Positions 1-4,385 of a DNA stretch of 6,776 bases are shown here, in pieces. The translations under genes were made by a program, and so were the position numbers. A model generated the notes under the pieces. The model made no database searches, was not told the DNA's origin, and worked only from the letters and a program-made list of their open reading frames with translations. Numbering within the stretch: position 1 is the first letter of the stretch; each line of letters opens with the position of its first letter. Source of the DNA: Deltaproteobacteria bacterium RBG_16_54_11 (lineage in GTDB: Bacteria > Desulfobacterota > B13-G15 > RBG-16-54-18); contig MGQS01000053.1 in assembly GCA_001797905.1 (NCBI GenBank), forward strand, positions 7,913 through 14,688, in the 5' to 3' direction.

Positions 1-403
1 GCACCATCACAAAGAGCCAGCGCGGAAAGAAGAAGGATAAATACGTGATCCCCGCCGTGATATTGGTGGCATGGCTCGAAGGAAAGGCAGGGGACTTGGG
101 ACAATACCCTTCTATCAGGCGTATCCACTCATGGATATGGCACGGCCTGATCCTATCGATGAGTTCTTTCACCAACATCGTACACATCGTCTCGCTGAGC
201 AGGATGGTCAAGCCGAGGCCGACCGCGATAAGTAGCCCCTTGAGACGCTCTCTGATAACAATGATGAGCAAAAGAACTATCAGCGGGATCTTCCATGCAT
301 CAAAATGCGAAAAAACGGGGATAACCCGGTCGAGGAACGGACTGGTCCATTGTAGATTCAGGAGGCGCAGCAGGGCAGTATCTACATCTACGAGCCAGTT
401 CAT
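1..403 (-). CDS. PAP2-family lipid phosphatase (undecaprenyl-diphosphatase-like), 3' end outside window
   Basis: Reading the minus strand from the ATG at 403 gives an open frame of 134 codons that runs off the left edge, so the C-terminus is missing. Two of the three PAP2 signature motifs are visible: KELIDRIRP at residues 79-87 fits KxxxxxxRP, and PSSH at 108-111 fits PSGH with Ser for Gly. The third motif (SRxxxxxHxxxD) would lie beyond the edge. Hydrophobic stretches near residues 38-50, 56-74 and 117-134 suggest an integral membrane protein. Family members dephosphorylate lipid phosphates such as undecaprenyl pyrophosphate or phosphatidylglycerol phosphate at the membrane; the exact substrate cannot be read here. 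The start codon overlaps the stop of the upstream 64-residue gene (ATGA), which suggests translational coupling. Confidence 0.88.
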   Translation of the reverse strand, partial: MNWLVDVDTALLRLLNLQWTSPFLDRVIPVFSHFDAWKIPLIVLLLIIVIRERLKGLLIAVGLGLTILLSETMCTMLVKELIDRIRPCHIHEWIRLIEGYCPKSPAFPSSHATNITAGITYLSFFFPRWLFVMV

Positions 404-594
404 TGGTCAGTCTCATCCTTTTCCGCCACGATCTCAAAGCTGGTGACGTTGCTCCGGTGTTTTCCATCGGTTAGACACGGATTGGCCTGTATGATGCGGA
501 AACCGTTTTCCCGGCAATATGCCTGCGCCTTCTTATATTCGTCTAATAAACCGGTGATGATGATTCGTTCGATCTTCCTTCCCGTGATATCCAT
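400..594 (-). CDS. Small hypothetical protein (64 aa) coupled to the PAP2 gene
   Basis: I do not recognise this family. The 64-residue product has no signal peptide or membrane segment and an alternating strand-helix-strand character: a hydrophobic strand around IERIIITG (residues 8-15), an amphipathic helix with EYKKAQAYC, a second strand around FRIIQA, and a final strand SFEIVAE. Such a pattern would suit a small cytoplasmic alpha/beta fold. The start is ATG at 594; reading upstream in frame meets a stop quickly, and an AGAGGTG-like ribosome site lies about 10 nt upstream. Its stop overlaps the PAP2 start by 4 nt, so the two are probably co-translated. The tight coupling, rather than any motif, is the main evidence that it is real. 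Confidence 0.72.
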   Translation of the reverse strand: MDITGRKIERIIITGLLDEYKKAQAYCRENGFRIIQANPCLTDGKHRSNVTSFEIVAEKDETDQ

Positions 595-627
595 AGCCCT
601 ACCGCACCTCTCTTGAAATCCCCCCTA

Positions 628-656
628 GATTCACCCAAATGAGCAGCAATTGTCAA
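628..656 (-). promoter_or_regulatory. Possible sigma-70-type promoter for the minus-strand gene pair
   Basis: On the minus strand a perfect -35 hexamer TTGACA (651-656) is followed after 17 nt by a poor -10, TGAATC (628-633). Transcription would start near 620, leaving a short leader before the ATG at 594. The -35 overlaps a TTGACAATT sequence that resembles the half-sites at 706-766, so the same regulator could touch both promoters. The weak -10 keeps confidence low. Confidence 0.3.
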
Positions 657-705
657 GGAATTCAGGACAAACATGCAGACAGGGGTTTTTTACCGATTGG
701 AAACA

Positions 706-766
706 GTCAATGTAATTGACAATAATTGTCACGTTTTTGTCTAAAAGTGACAATTATTGTCAATTA
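706..766. repeat. Phased TGAC/GTCA half-site cluster with a perfect 20-bp inverted repeat; candidate operator or enhancer
   Basis: The arms 713-732 and 747-766 are exact reverse complements (20 bp) around a 14-nt spacer. Each arm is itself a near palindrome: TGACAAT-A-ATTGTCA at 717-731 and the mirrored form at 748-762. A further dyad, GTCAAT-GTA-ATTGAC, spans 706-720. Half-sites start at 706 (GTCA), 717 (TGAC), 728 (GTCA), 748 (TGAC) and 759 (GTCA), with a degenerate GTCT at 739. Steps are 11, 11, 11, 9 and 11 bp, about one helical turn, which is typical of a protein binding array. It lies roughly 250-310 bp upstream of the predicted sigma-54 start, a usual place for an enhancer-binding protein. 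It also lies 110-170 bp upstream of the minus-strand gene. A TTGACA-N18-TCTAAA pair (716-745) could instead be a sigma-70 promoter on the plus strand. Confidence 0.75.
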
Positions 767-986
767 TCTGGTGATATTCTCCCATGACGGAATTTTGTGC
801 AATAATTAGTTATAAAAAGAAAATAAATATATGGAAAAATAGTTACTAATTTTTTGCATTTTAATCGCATATTATTGACACTTTTGCCATGAACTGCTGT
901 TTAATCATAATAATATCTTACATGACTATTTGCAGAAAAAATAATAATTTCGATTAGTTATGATATTTAAAAATATGAAAATTTTT
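767..986. other. AT-rich gene-free spacer
   Basis: This stretch is very rich in A and T, with runs such as those near 815-860 and 938-988, and has no coding frame with a ribosome site or plausible protein. A TTGACA hexamer at 875-880 has no good -10 at normal spacing. Its position between the half-site cluster and the sigma-54 promoter fits a flexible or bent looping spacer. I looked for a clear IHF site and did not find one. Confidence 0.5.
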
Positions 987-1003
987 TTGGCATATGAATT
1001 GCT
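987..1003 (+). promoter_or_regulatory. Sigma-54 (RpoN) -24/-12 promoter
   Basis: The sequence TTGGCATATGAATTGCT matches the core of the RpoN consensus YTGGCACGRNNNTTGCW. The invariant GG (989-990) and GC (1001-1002) are separated by exactly 10 nt, and the flanking TTGGCA and TTGCT blocks are intact; only the three less conserved bases CGR differ. With C1002 at -12, transcription would begin near 1014, about 75 nt before the c-di-GMP aptamer. Sigma-54 promoters need an AAA+ activator bound upstream, for which the cluster at 706-766 is the obvious candidate. It would drive the GTPase/Roadblock operon. Confidence 0.78.
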
Positions 1004-1054
1004 CTTTAACTATTGCGTTAAAACGAGAGAGGGGGGTTATCGGCTAACTCATGA

Positions 1055-1086
1055 GAAATCGACTATTAAACTGATAGTCAAATTTC
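1055..1086 (+). repeat. Stem-loop immediately upstream of the riboswitch aptamer
   Basis: GAAAT (1055-1059) and GACTAT (1061-1066) pair with ATAGTC (1074-1079) and ATTTC (1082-1086) around the loop TAAACTG, with a small internal loop (C1060 against A1080-A1081). In the RNA this would be an 11-bp hairpin ending about 4 nt before aptamer helix P1. It may insulate the aptamer fold or stabilise the 5' leader. It could also be a DNA operator dyad in the early transcribed region. Confidence 0.5.
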
Positions 1087-1089
1087 TAG

Positions 1090-1184
1090 AGCCTGAATAA
1101 GGCAAACCACTCGAAAGGGTGGGACGCAAAGCCACTGGCCTAAGTTTTAGATTTCTTACAATATGGTCGCAGGGCTGCCGGGCT
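1090..1184 (+). promoter_or_regulatory. Cyclic di-GMP-I (GEMM-I) riboswitch aptamer
   Basis: The hallmark GEMM-I core is present: GGCAAACC (1101-1108), the GAAA tetraloop (1113-1116) closed by ACTC/GGGT, GGGACGCAAAGCC (1121-1133) and the tetraloop-receptor side CTGGCCTAAG (1135-1144). A second helix follows, with GGTCGCAGGGCTGCC around 1165-1179. AGCC (1090-1093) pairs with GGCT (1181-1184) to close P1. Aligned by eye to the Vibrio Vc2 aptamer, the ligand-contacting base equivalent to G20 is G1101, which argues for c-di-GMP rather than the A20 variants that bind 3',3'-cGAMP. The stacking adenine corresponds to A1128. The aptamer lies in the leader of the GTPase/Roadblock operon and would make its expression respond to c-di-GMP; on- or off-direction cannot be decided from the sequence alone. 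Confidence 0.93.
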
Positions 1185-1191
1185 GATCAAA

Positions 1192-1289
1192 CCCCTCGAG
1201 GAGCTTCACTCGAAGGCTGGCCTTGCACGTGTGATAGCACCTCGGGGGCATTAAGCGCGCACGGTAAGGGAAGGGTAAGGGTGTTATCA
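1192..1289 (+). other. Structured GC-rich leader RNA with possible pseudoknot
   Basis: Directly after the aptamer the composition is GC-rich between AT-rich flanks. CCCC (1192-1195) plus CGAGG (1197-1201) pairs with CCTCG plus GGGG (1240-1248), with T1196 bulged. Inside, AGCTTC/GAAGGCT (1202-1218) forms a small hairpin. A second helix pairs TGATAGCAC (1232-1240) with GTGTTATCA (1281-1289) through eight Watson-Crick pairs and one G-U. The two long helices cross, so they are either a pseudoknot or mutually exclusive alternatives. The enclosed segment holds the G-runs GGTAAGGGAAGGGTAAGGG (1263-1281), which might form a quadruplex. I cannot assign this to a known RNA class; it may be the riboswitch expression platform or a second RNA element. 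Confidence 0.5.
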
Positions 1290-1335
1290 TGCTACAATCA
1301 AAAAATTTACCAAAAATAAAAAAACAAATCCTTCT

Positions 1336-1376
1336 TTTGTTCCGTTTTTGGCCTTGTCCTTTCAATCTGGAACAAA
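1336..1376 (+). repeat. Minor inverted repeat in the leader
   Basis: TTTGTTCC (1336-1343) and GGAACAAA (1369-1376) are exact reverse complements separated by 25 nt. The stem has no T-run after it, so it is not a terminator on its own. It may be part of the folding landscape between the aptamer and the first gene, or chance in an A/T-rich stretch. Confidence 0.3.
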
Positions 1377-1384
1377 CAAAATCT

Positions 1385-1426
1385 GCCCCAAGTACGGTTA
1401 CCTAACAGAAATTAGAGGGGCTTTTT
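1385..1426 (+). terminator. Terminator-like stem with T5, candidate riboswitch expression platform
   Basis: GCCCC (1385-1389) pairs with GGGGC (1417-1421), followed at once by TTTTT (1422-1426). A small inner stem CTAA/TTAG (1402-1405 with 1412-1415) can shorten the loop. The stem is short and its loop long, so it is a weak intrinsic terminator by itself. GCCCC could alternatively pair with GGGGC at 1245-1249 in the upstream structured element, giving a candidate antiterminator. Position, between the c-di-GMP aptamer and the first ATG 19 nt downstream, is what makes it interesting. Confidence 0.42.
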
Positions 1427-1444
1427 ACCATTTTCAAAAAAAAT

Positions 1445-2017
1445 ATGTTTATCAACCAACGCTTAAGAGAAATTAATTTCAAGATCGTTTATTGGGGTCC
1501 TGCTATGAGCGGTAAGACCACCAACCTGCAATATATCCATAGCCACATTAATACCGAACGGCGGAGCGAACTAGTTTCGGTCAAGACAGCGGGTGAGCGC
1601 ACCCTCTACTTCGATTTCATGCATATAGAGCTAGGCGAGATAAAAGGGCTAAAACCAAAATTTAATCTTTATACTGTACCCGGCCAAGCGATTTACTCTG
1701 CCAGCCGCAACGTGGTGTTACGAGGGGCTGAGGGCATAGTATTTGTCGCTGACTCGCAAGACGGTCTTTTGCAGGACAATCTCACGAGCCTGGCCGACCT
1801 GGAGAACCAATTGGGTAAGTTGGGACATCAACTAAACGAGTTCCCTTTTGTCCTGCAGTGTAATAAACAGGACACGCCCACGGCCATCCCTCCCCGGGCA
1901 TTAGGTGATCAACTGGGACTGAACGGCCAGCCCTGTCTCGGGTCGATCGCTGCTCGGGGCGAGGGTGTATTCGATAGCATGAAGGCTATTATTAGTCTGG
2001 TCATGCAAAGGTTTTAG
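1445..2017 (+). CDS. MglA-like small Ras/Arf-family GTPase
   Basis: The 190-residue product has the full set of G motifs of the bacterial MglA family. The P-loop GPAMSGKTT is at residues 18-26, a switch-I threonine is in GERTLYFDF around 53, and the G3 region is TVPGQ at 77-81, where MglA proteins typically have Thr in place of the Ras Asp. NKQD at 140-143 gives guanine specificity and SIAARGEGV at 167-175 is the G5 loop. Length and the N-terminal start FINQRLREINFKIVYWGP match MglA. MglA controls cell polarity and motility in Myxococcus with its Roadblock GAP MglB. The three Roadblock-domain genes that follow are the likely partners. It is the first gene after the riboswitch leader. No good Shine-Dalgarno is seen: the nearest purine block, AGAGGGG, is 24 nt upstream inside the terminator-like stem. 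The role here (polarity, motility or other) is inferred only. Confidence 0.92.
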   Translation: MFINQRLREINFKIVYWGPAMSGKTTNLQYIHSHINTERRSELVSVKTAGERTLYFDFMHIELGEIKGLKPKFNLYTVPGQAIYSASRNVVLRGAEGIVFVADSQDGLLQDNLTSLADLENQLGKLGHQLNEFPFVLQCNKQDTPTAIPPRALGDQLGLNGQPCLGSIAARGEGVFDSMKAIISLVMQRF

Positions 2018-2029
2018 GAGGAGCCTATC

Positions 2030-2566
2030 ATGTCATCACTTACCGCTTTCTCCATTCCTCGATCTGTTGCGTTCAGCATGGAACAGATGGAGAAAATCAA
2101 AGAGTGTCTCGATGAGTTAGCCGGGAACACTGGCGCTTGGAGCATCCTCCTGACTGACACTACTGGTCAATTGATTGATGTTCATGGCGGAATTGACAAG
2201 AAAATTGCTGATGCCCTGGCGGTCCTCATCGCTGGTAGCTATGCTGCCAGCGCAGAGTTTATAAAAATCCTGGATAAGGGCAAGGACGCGCACCTCAGTA
2301 ATCTTTCTCTAGAAACTACCGATTACAGTATCTTTTCAATCATAGTAGACGAGGTGTTGATCCTGAATGTAGCTTTTGAGAACGAGGTTAAGGTTGGTAT
2401 CGTGCGAGTTTTCGCCACTGAGGCACGGCACAGTTTACTAGAGATCGTGCGTGAGGCGCTCTTGACCAATTCAGACGCCAAAGATGTGAATCTGCGGTTC
2501 ACTGATAGTGATTTAAATCAATTTCTAAATGATGAATTAGAAAAACTCACGGAATTCGAGATGTAG
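2030..2566 (+). CDS. Roadblock/LC7 domain protein (MglB-like partner of the GTPase)
   Basis: The 178-residue product reads as a Roadblock/LC7 domain from about residue 18 to 145. It has a leading helix (MEQMEKIKECLDELAG), a strand pair AWSILLTDTTGQLIDVHG, a helix rich in Ala/Ile (ADALAVLIAGSYAASAEFIKIL), strands SIFSIIV and LILNVAFE, and the closing helix SLLEIVREAL. The acidic tail of about 30 residues (FLNDELEKLTEFEM at the end) is extra to the domain. Roadblock proteins dimerise and regulate small GTPases; MglB is the GAP for MglA. A strong AGGAGGA site overlaps the end of the GTPase gene (stop 2015-2017) with 12 nt between the genes, so the two are tightly co-expressed. GAP activity for this copy is inferred. 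Confidence 0.85.
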   Translation: MSSLTAFSIPRSVAFSMEQMEKIKECLDELAGNTGAWSILLTDTTGQLIDVHGGIDKKIADALAVLIAGSYAASAEFIKILDKGKDAHLSNLSLETTDYSIFSIIVDEVLILNVAFENEVKVGIVRVFATEARHSLLEIVREALLTNSDAKDVNLRFTDSDLNQFLNDELEKLTEFEM

Positions 2567-2597
2567 GGAGATAAGGGAATCGAAGAGGATAGTATCG

Positions 2598-2984
2598 ATG
2601 GATTCAAAACAAGAGCTTTGGGAGAAGGCCTTACACAAGATGAACAAAGAAGGCAACTTCAAGGCGGCGGTGCTCTCCCTTGAAGATGGTCTGCCACTGG
2701 TATCTTCGCCGGCCCATTATGAAGATGAGACAGCGGCGGCCATGGTAACGTTGCTCAATGAGACGGTCAAGCGAATTAATCATCAGTTGCGCCTGCCTCG
2801 GGTGGATGAAATTTCCATCGTGGGCGATGATCGCACCCGCCTCATCTGTCGGTATTTTACTGTGGATAGTCATGAACTGCTGTTGACGGTACTGGCTCCG
2901 CCTGATCAATCCTACCGTCGTCTGACCAACCAGGCGATGAAGGAGATCGAGCGTATCTGGCTGACTCAAAGGACAGACCGGTGA
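2598..2984 (+). CDS. Second Roadblock/LC7-like protein, short form
   Basis: The 128-residue product is close in size to a bare Roadblock domain. It shows an N-terminal helix (QELWEKALHKMNK), then strands FKAAVLSLEDGLPLVSS, a helix ETAAAMVTLLNETVKRINHQL, strands EISIVGDD, RLICRYFTV and ELLLTVLAP, and a last helix LTNQAMKEIERIW. This order agrees with the Roadblock/LC7 fold. The sequence differs strongly from the Roadblock protein before it, so it is not a recent duplication. A GAAGAGGA site lies about 10 nt before the ATG, and the gap from the previous gene is only 31 nt. It may form heterodimers with the neighbouring Roadblock proteins or act at a different step on the GTPase; neither is shown by the sequence. 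Confidence 0.8.
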   Translation: MDSKQELWEKALHKMNKEGNFKAAVLSLEDGLPLVSSPAHYEDETAAAMVTLLNETVKRINHQLRLPRVDEISIVGDDRTRLICRYFTVDSHELLLTVLAPPDQSYRRLTNQAMKEIERIWLTQRTDR

Positions 2985-3013
2985 CGGTATAAATAAAAAG
3001 GAGAACACAAGCA

Positions 3014-3097
3014 ATGATCAGCACTGGGAGGTCAAGGGATTGTAAAGTACCCCATTGCCGCGAAGGGCTTCTCGCCCTTGCGCAGTGGCTCCTGTGA
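3014..3097 (+). CDS. Possible 27-aa small ORF with strong ribosome binding site
   Basis: An AAAAGGAG Shine-Dalgarno (around 2996-3003) stands about 10 nt before the ATG at 3014, better than that of several larger genes here. The frame gives 27 residues (MISTGRSRDCKVPHCREGLL to ALAQWLL) and stops with TGA at 3095-3097, 14 nt before the GTG of the next gene and beside its ribosome site GGGAGG. I do not recognise the peptide; it is basic with two Cys and a hydrophobic tail. The likeliest roles are a leader peptide whose translation opens the hairpin at 3060-3083 for the next gene, or the remnant of an old gene start. The existence of a functional peptide is uncertain. Confidence 0.35.
   Translation: MISTGRSRDCKVPHCREGLLALAQWLL
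3060..3083 (+). repeat. Intergenic stem-loop upstream of the PATAN-Roadblock gene
   Basis: GCG (3060-3062) and AAGGGC (3063-3068) pair with GCCCTT (3074-3079) and CGC (3081-3083) around the loop TTCTC, with G3080 bulged. There is no T-run, so it is not an intrinsic terminator. It lies inside the small ORF at 3014-3097 and about 15 nt before the ribosome site of the next gene. That is a suitable place for an RNA-processing or translation-coupling element. Confidence 0.45.
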
Positions 3098-3111
3098 GGG
3101 AGGAAAGGGCT

Positions 3112-3855
3112 GTGACGATCAAGGGGAATCTGGAGGACATGAACCTGCCCAGCATTGTAACCTTAAATTGTAATGATGGCAAACAGGCCTGCCTGCGAAT
3201 CAACTACAGCGGAAGAGAAGCTGCTGTTTTCTTTGAGAATGGTCAGGTCGTACATGCGATCCTCGATTCTGACGAAGGTGAGGAAGTAGTGTATGAGCTT
3301 TTGACTTGGGATGGGGGCAGCTTTGAGATTGAACAGAATGTGCCCCCTCCCAAATGCACCATAACCACCAATTGGCAGGGTCTTCTTCTGGAAGGCATGC
3401 GCCGCATTGACGAGGGCGCGGCCAATGGTGATGGGTTGGATAACAGGATGGAATTTGAAGGAAAGGAGGTGAGGACGATGGCTAAAAAAGGTACTGTAGC
3501 TGCTCGGCTGGAAGAGATGGCCAAGGAGATCCCGGGGTTTGTGGCTGCGGCTGTAGTGGGGAAAGATGGTCTGTCTATTGGTGAATATGTGATTTCGGAC
3601 TTTGATATCGAGACAGCCGGTTCTCAATTTGCTCTGGTCATGCAGCTCGTTCAGAAGAGTGCTGCCCAGCTTGGAAGCAATCAGATTGAGGATAACCTGG
3701 TTACGAGCAAGGACAGGTACATCATCAGCAGATATCTGGGCGATGGGTCGTACTTTTTGGTCACGGCAGTAGACAAAGCAGGATCGAGCCTGGGGAATGT
3801 TCGCCTGGTAACCCGCTTGTTTGGCGAAGGCCTCTGGTCAGACATCCCCAAATAA
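3112..3855 (+). CDS. PATAN (DUF4388) - Roadblock/LC7 fusion protein
   Basis: From the GTG at 3112 the product has 247 residues. Residues 1-102 look like a PATAN/DUF4388 domain: IKGNLEDMNLPSIVTL, ACLRINYSGREAAVFFENG, VVHAILDSDEGEEVVYELLTW and GSFEIEQNVPPP are the typical strand-turn-strand pieces. After a linker with DEGAANGDGLDNRMEFEG, residues 123-247 form a Roadblock/LC7 domain (GFVAAAVVGKDGLSIGEY, QFALVMQLVQKSAAQLG, RYIISRYLGDGSYFLVTAV, LGNVRLVTRLFGEGLW). PATAN domains occur in cyanobacterial and myxobacterial signalling proteins, often next to Roadblock or MglA-type proteins. GTG 3112 is chosen over a TTG at 3055 because GGGAGG sits 8 nt upstream and homology starts at VTIKG. A second ribosome site precedes the Roadblock half, see 3464-3480. 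The domain call is by pattern, not by search. Confidence 0.85.
   Translation: MTIKGNLEDMNLPSIVTLNCNDGKQACLRINYSGREAAVFFENGQVVHAILDSDEGEEVVYELLTWDGGSFEIEQNVPPPKCTITTNWQGLLLEGMRRIDEGAANGDGLDNRMEFEGKEVRTMAKKGTVAARLEEMAKEIPGFVAAAVVGKDGLSIGEYVISDFDIETAGSQFALVMQLVQKSAAQLGSNQIEDNLVTSKDRYIISRYLGDGSYFLVTAVDKAGSSLGNVRLVTRLFGEGLWSDIPK
3464..3480 (+). promoter_or_regulatory. Internal ribosome binding site and in-frame start for a free Roadblock protein
   Basis: AGGAGGTGA (3464-3472) is an almost perfect Shine-Dalgarno and stands 8 nt before an in-frame ATG at 3478. Translation from here would give a 125-residue protein (3478-3855) that begins MAKKGTVAARLEEMAKE and is exactly the Roadblock domain. Within the fusion, the same bases encode the linker GKEVRT. 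The gene therefore probably makes two products, the PATAN-Roadblock fusion and a free Roadblock protein, or the two genes were separate until recently. Confidence 0.7.
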
Positions 3856-3903
3856 ACACCTATCAACGTGTAATGAAATTTTAAACTGAGAGAGGTGAAT
3901 AAA

Positions 3904-4368
3904 ATGGCAACAGAAGAAAAAAAGAAGGAAAATCAGTTGCGTCTGATGGGCATGACCATGCGCGGCGTGGCCCTTGGCATATGGGATCTCGTCGGCGAGA
4001 CCGCCGTTGCGCTAGGCCCCCGCATCGGCGAGCAGACCCTCGCAGTTATGGAGAAGGAGATGGGTCTGGAGGTCGCTGGAGAAAAACCTGAAGATATACT
4101 GACAGAGATCGGCCGCCTCTTCACGGACGAGTTCGGCTTCTGTAGTGCGGTCAAAATCGAGCCAGGGAACGACAGCATCACCATGACCGTCGAGAATTGC
4201 AAGATGGCTACCCTGACCGGCAAGTTGATAGACGATGGTGTGGACCCCTTTATCTGCCCTTACCGCAACACCGGCGTGGCTGCTTTGAAGCGCGCAGGCA
4301 AAAATGCCCGTGCTACTGTGGCGTTTGAGAAGGGCAAGGGTTCTATTATTACCTTCCAGATTGTCTAG
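3904..4368 (+). CDS. Uncharacterised sensor-like protein, possibly MetOD/V4R-related
   Basis: The ATG at 3904 has GAGAGGTG 6-7 nt upstream; a GTG at 3895 lies inside that site and is less likely. The 154-residue product has a charged N-terminus (MATEEKKKENQLRL), a helical middle (ALGIWDLVGETAVALGPRIGEQTLAVMEKEMG), the phrase GLEVAGEKPEDILTEIGRLF, and a C-terminal alpha/beta part with ENCKM (97-101), PFICPY (115-120) and GKGSIITFQIV at the end. Cysteines are at 80, 99 and 118. The order, especially the ENC and ICP segments, reminds me of methanogen output (MetOD) and 4-vinyl-reductase-like small-molecule or metal sensor domains, but I am not sure. It sits within the operon, 48 nt after the PATAN-Roadblock gene, so a sensing or adaptor role for the GTPase module is inferred. 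Confidence 0.75.
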   Translation: MATEEKKKENQLRLMGMTMRGVALGIWDLVGETAVALGPRIGEQTLAVMEKEMGLEVAGEKPEDILTEIGRLFTDEFGFCSAVKIEPGNDSITMTVENCKMATLTGKLIDDGVDPFICPYRNTGVAALKRAGKNARATVAFEKGKGSIITFQIV

Positions 4369-4385
4369 CATGTTACAGATCGCAC

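Noticed and set aside
45..446. Plus-strand open frame of 133 codons
   Set aside because: It lies opposite the PAP2 gene, whose motifs KxxxxxxRP and PSSH are clear on the minus strand; the plus product is Ser/Arg-rich without domain features.
706..766. CRISPR or transposon terminal repeat
   Set aside because: There are too few units and no similar-sized spacers for a CRISPR array. No transposase and no target-site duplication were seen for an insertion element.
1051..1074. ATG with seven codons (MRNRLLN) after a G-rich SD-like run at 1025-1036
   Set aside because: The spacing from the purine run is about 14 nt or more and the frame overlaps the hairpin at 1055-1086; there is no sign of attenuation codons. 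Chance is more likely.
1185..1300. Hammerhead or HDV-like ribozyme
   Set aside because: CTGATCA at 1183-1189 is not the CTGATGA core and no proper GAAA partner is placed. The helix order (hairpin before the second helix's 5' strand) is not that of HDV.
1119..1365. Open frames on both strands across the riboswitch leader
   Set aside because: They cross the GEMM-I aptamer and the GC-rich structured RNA, with no protein-like pattern and no ribosome sites.
3055..3111. TTG 3055 as start of the PATAN-Roadblock gene
   Set aside because: It has no SD, lies inside the hairpin region, and adds 19 Arg/Ala-rich residues before the conserved VTIKGNLED start. GTG 3112 has a good SD.
3163..3627. Minus-strand open frame of 154 codons
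   Set aside because: It is antisense to the PATAN-Roadblock gene and has no domain features or ribosome site.
3895..3903. GTG 3895 as start of the 154-aa protein
   Set aside because: The GTG is part of the GAGAGGTG ribosome site that serves the ATG at 3904.
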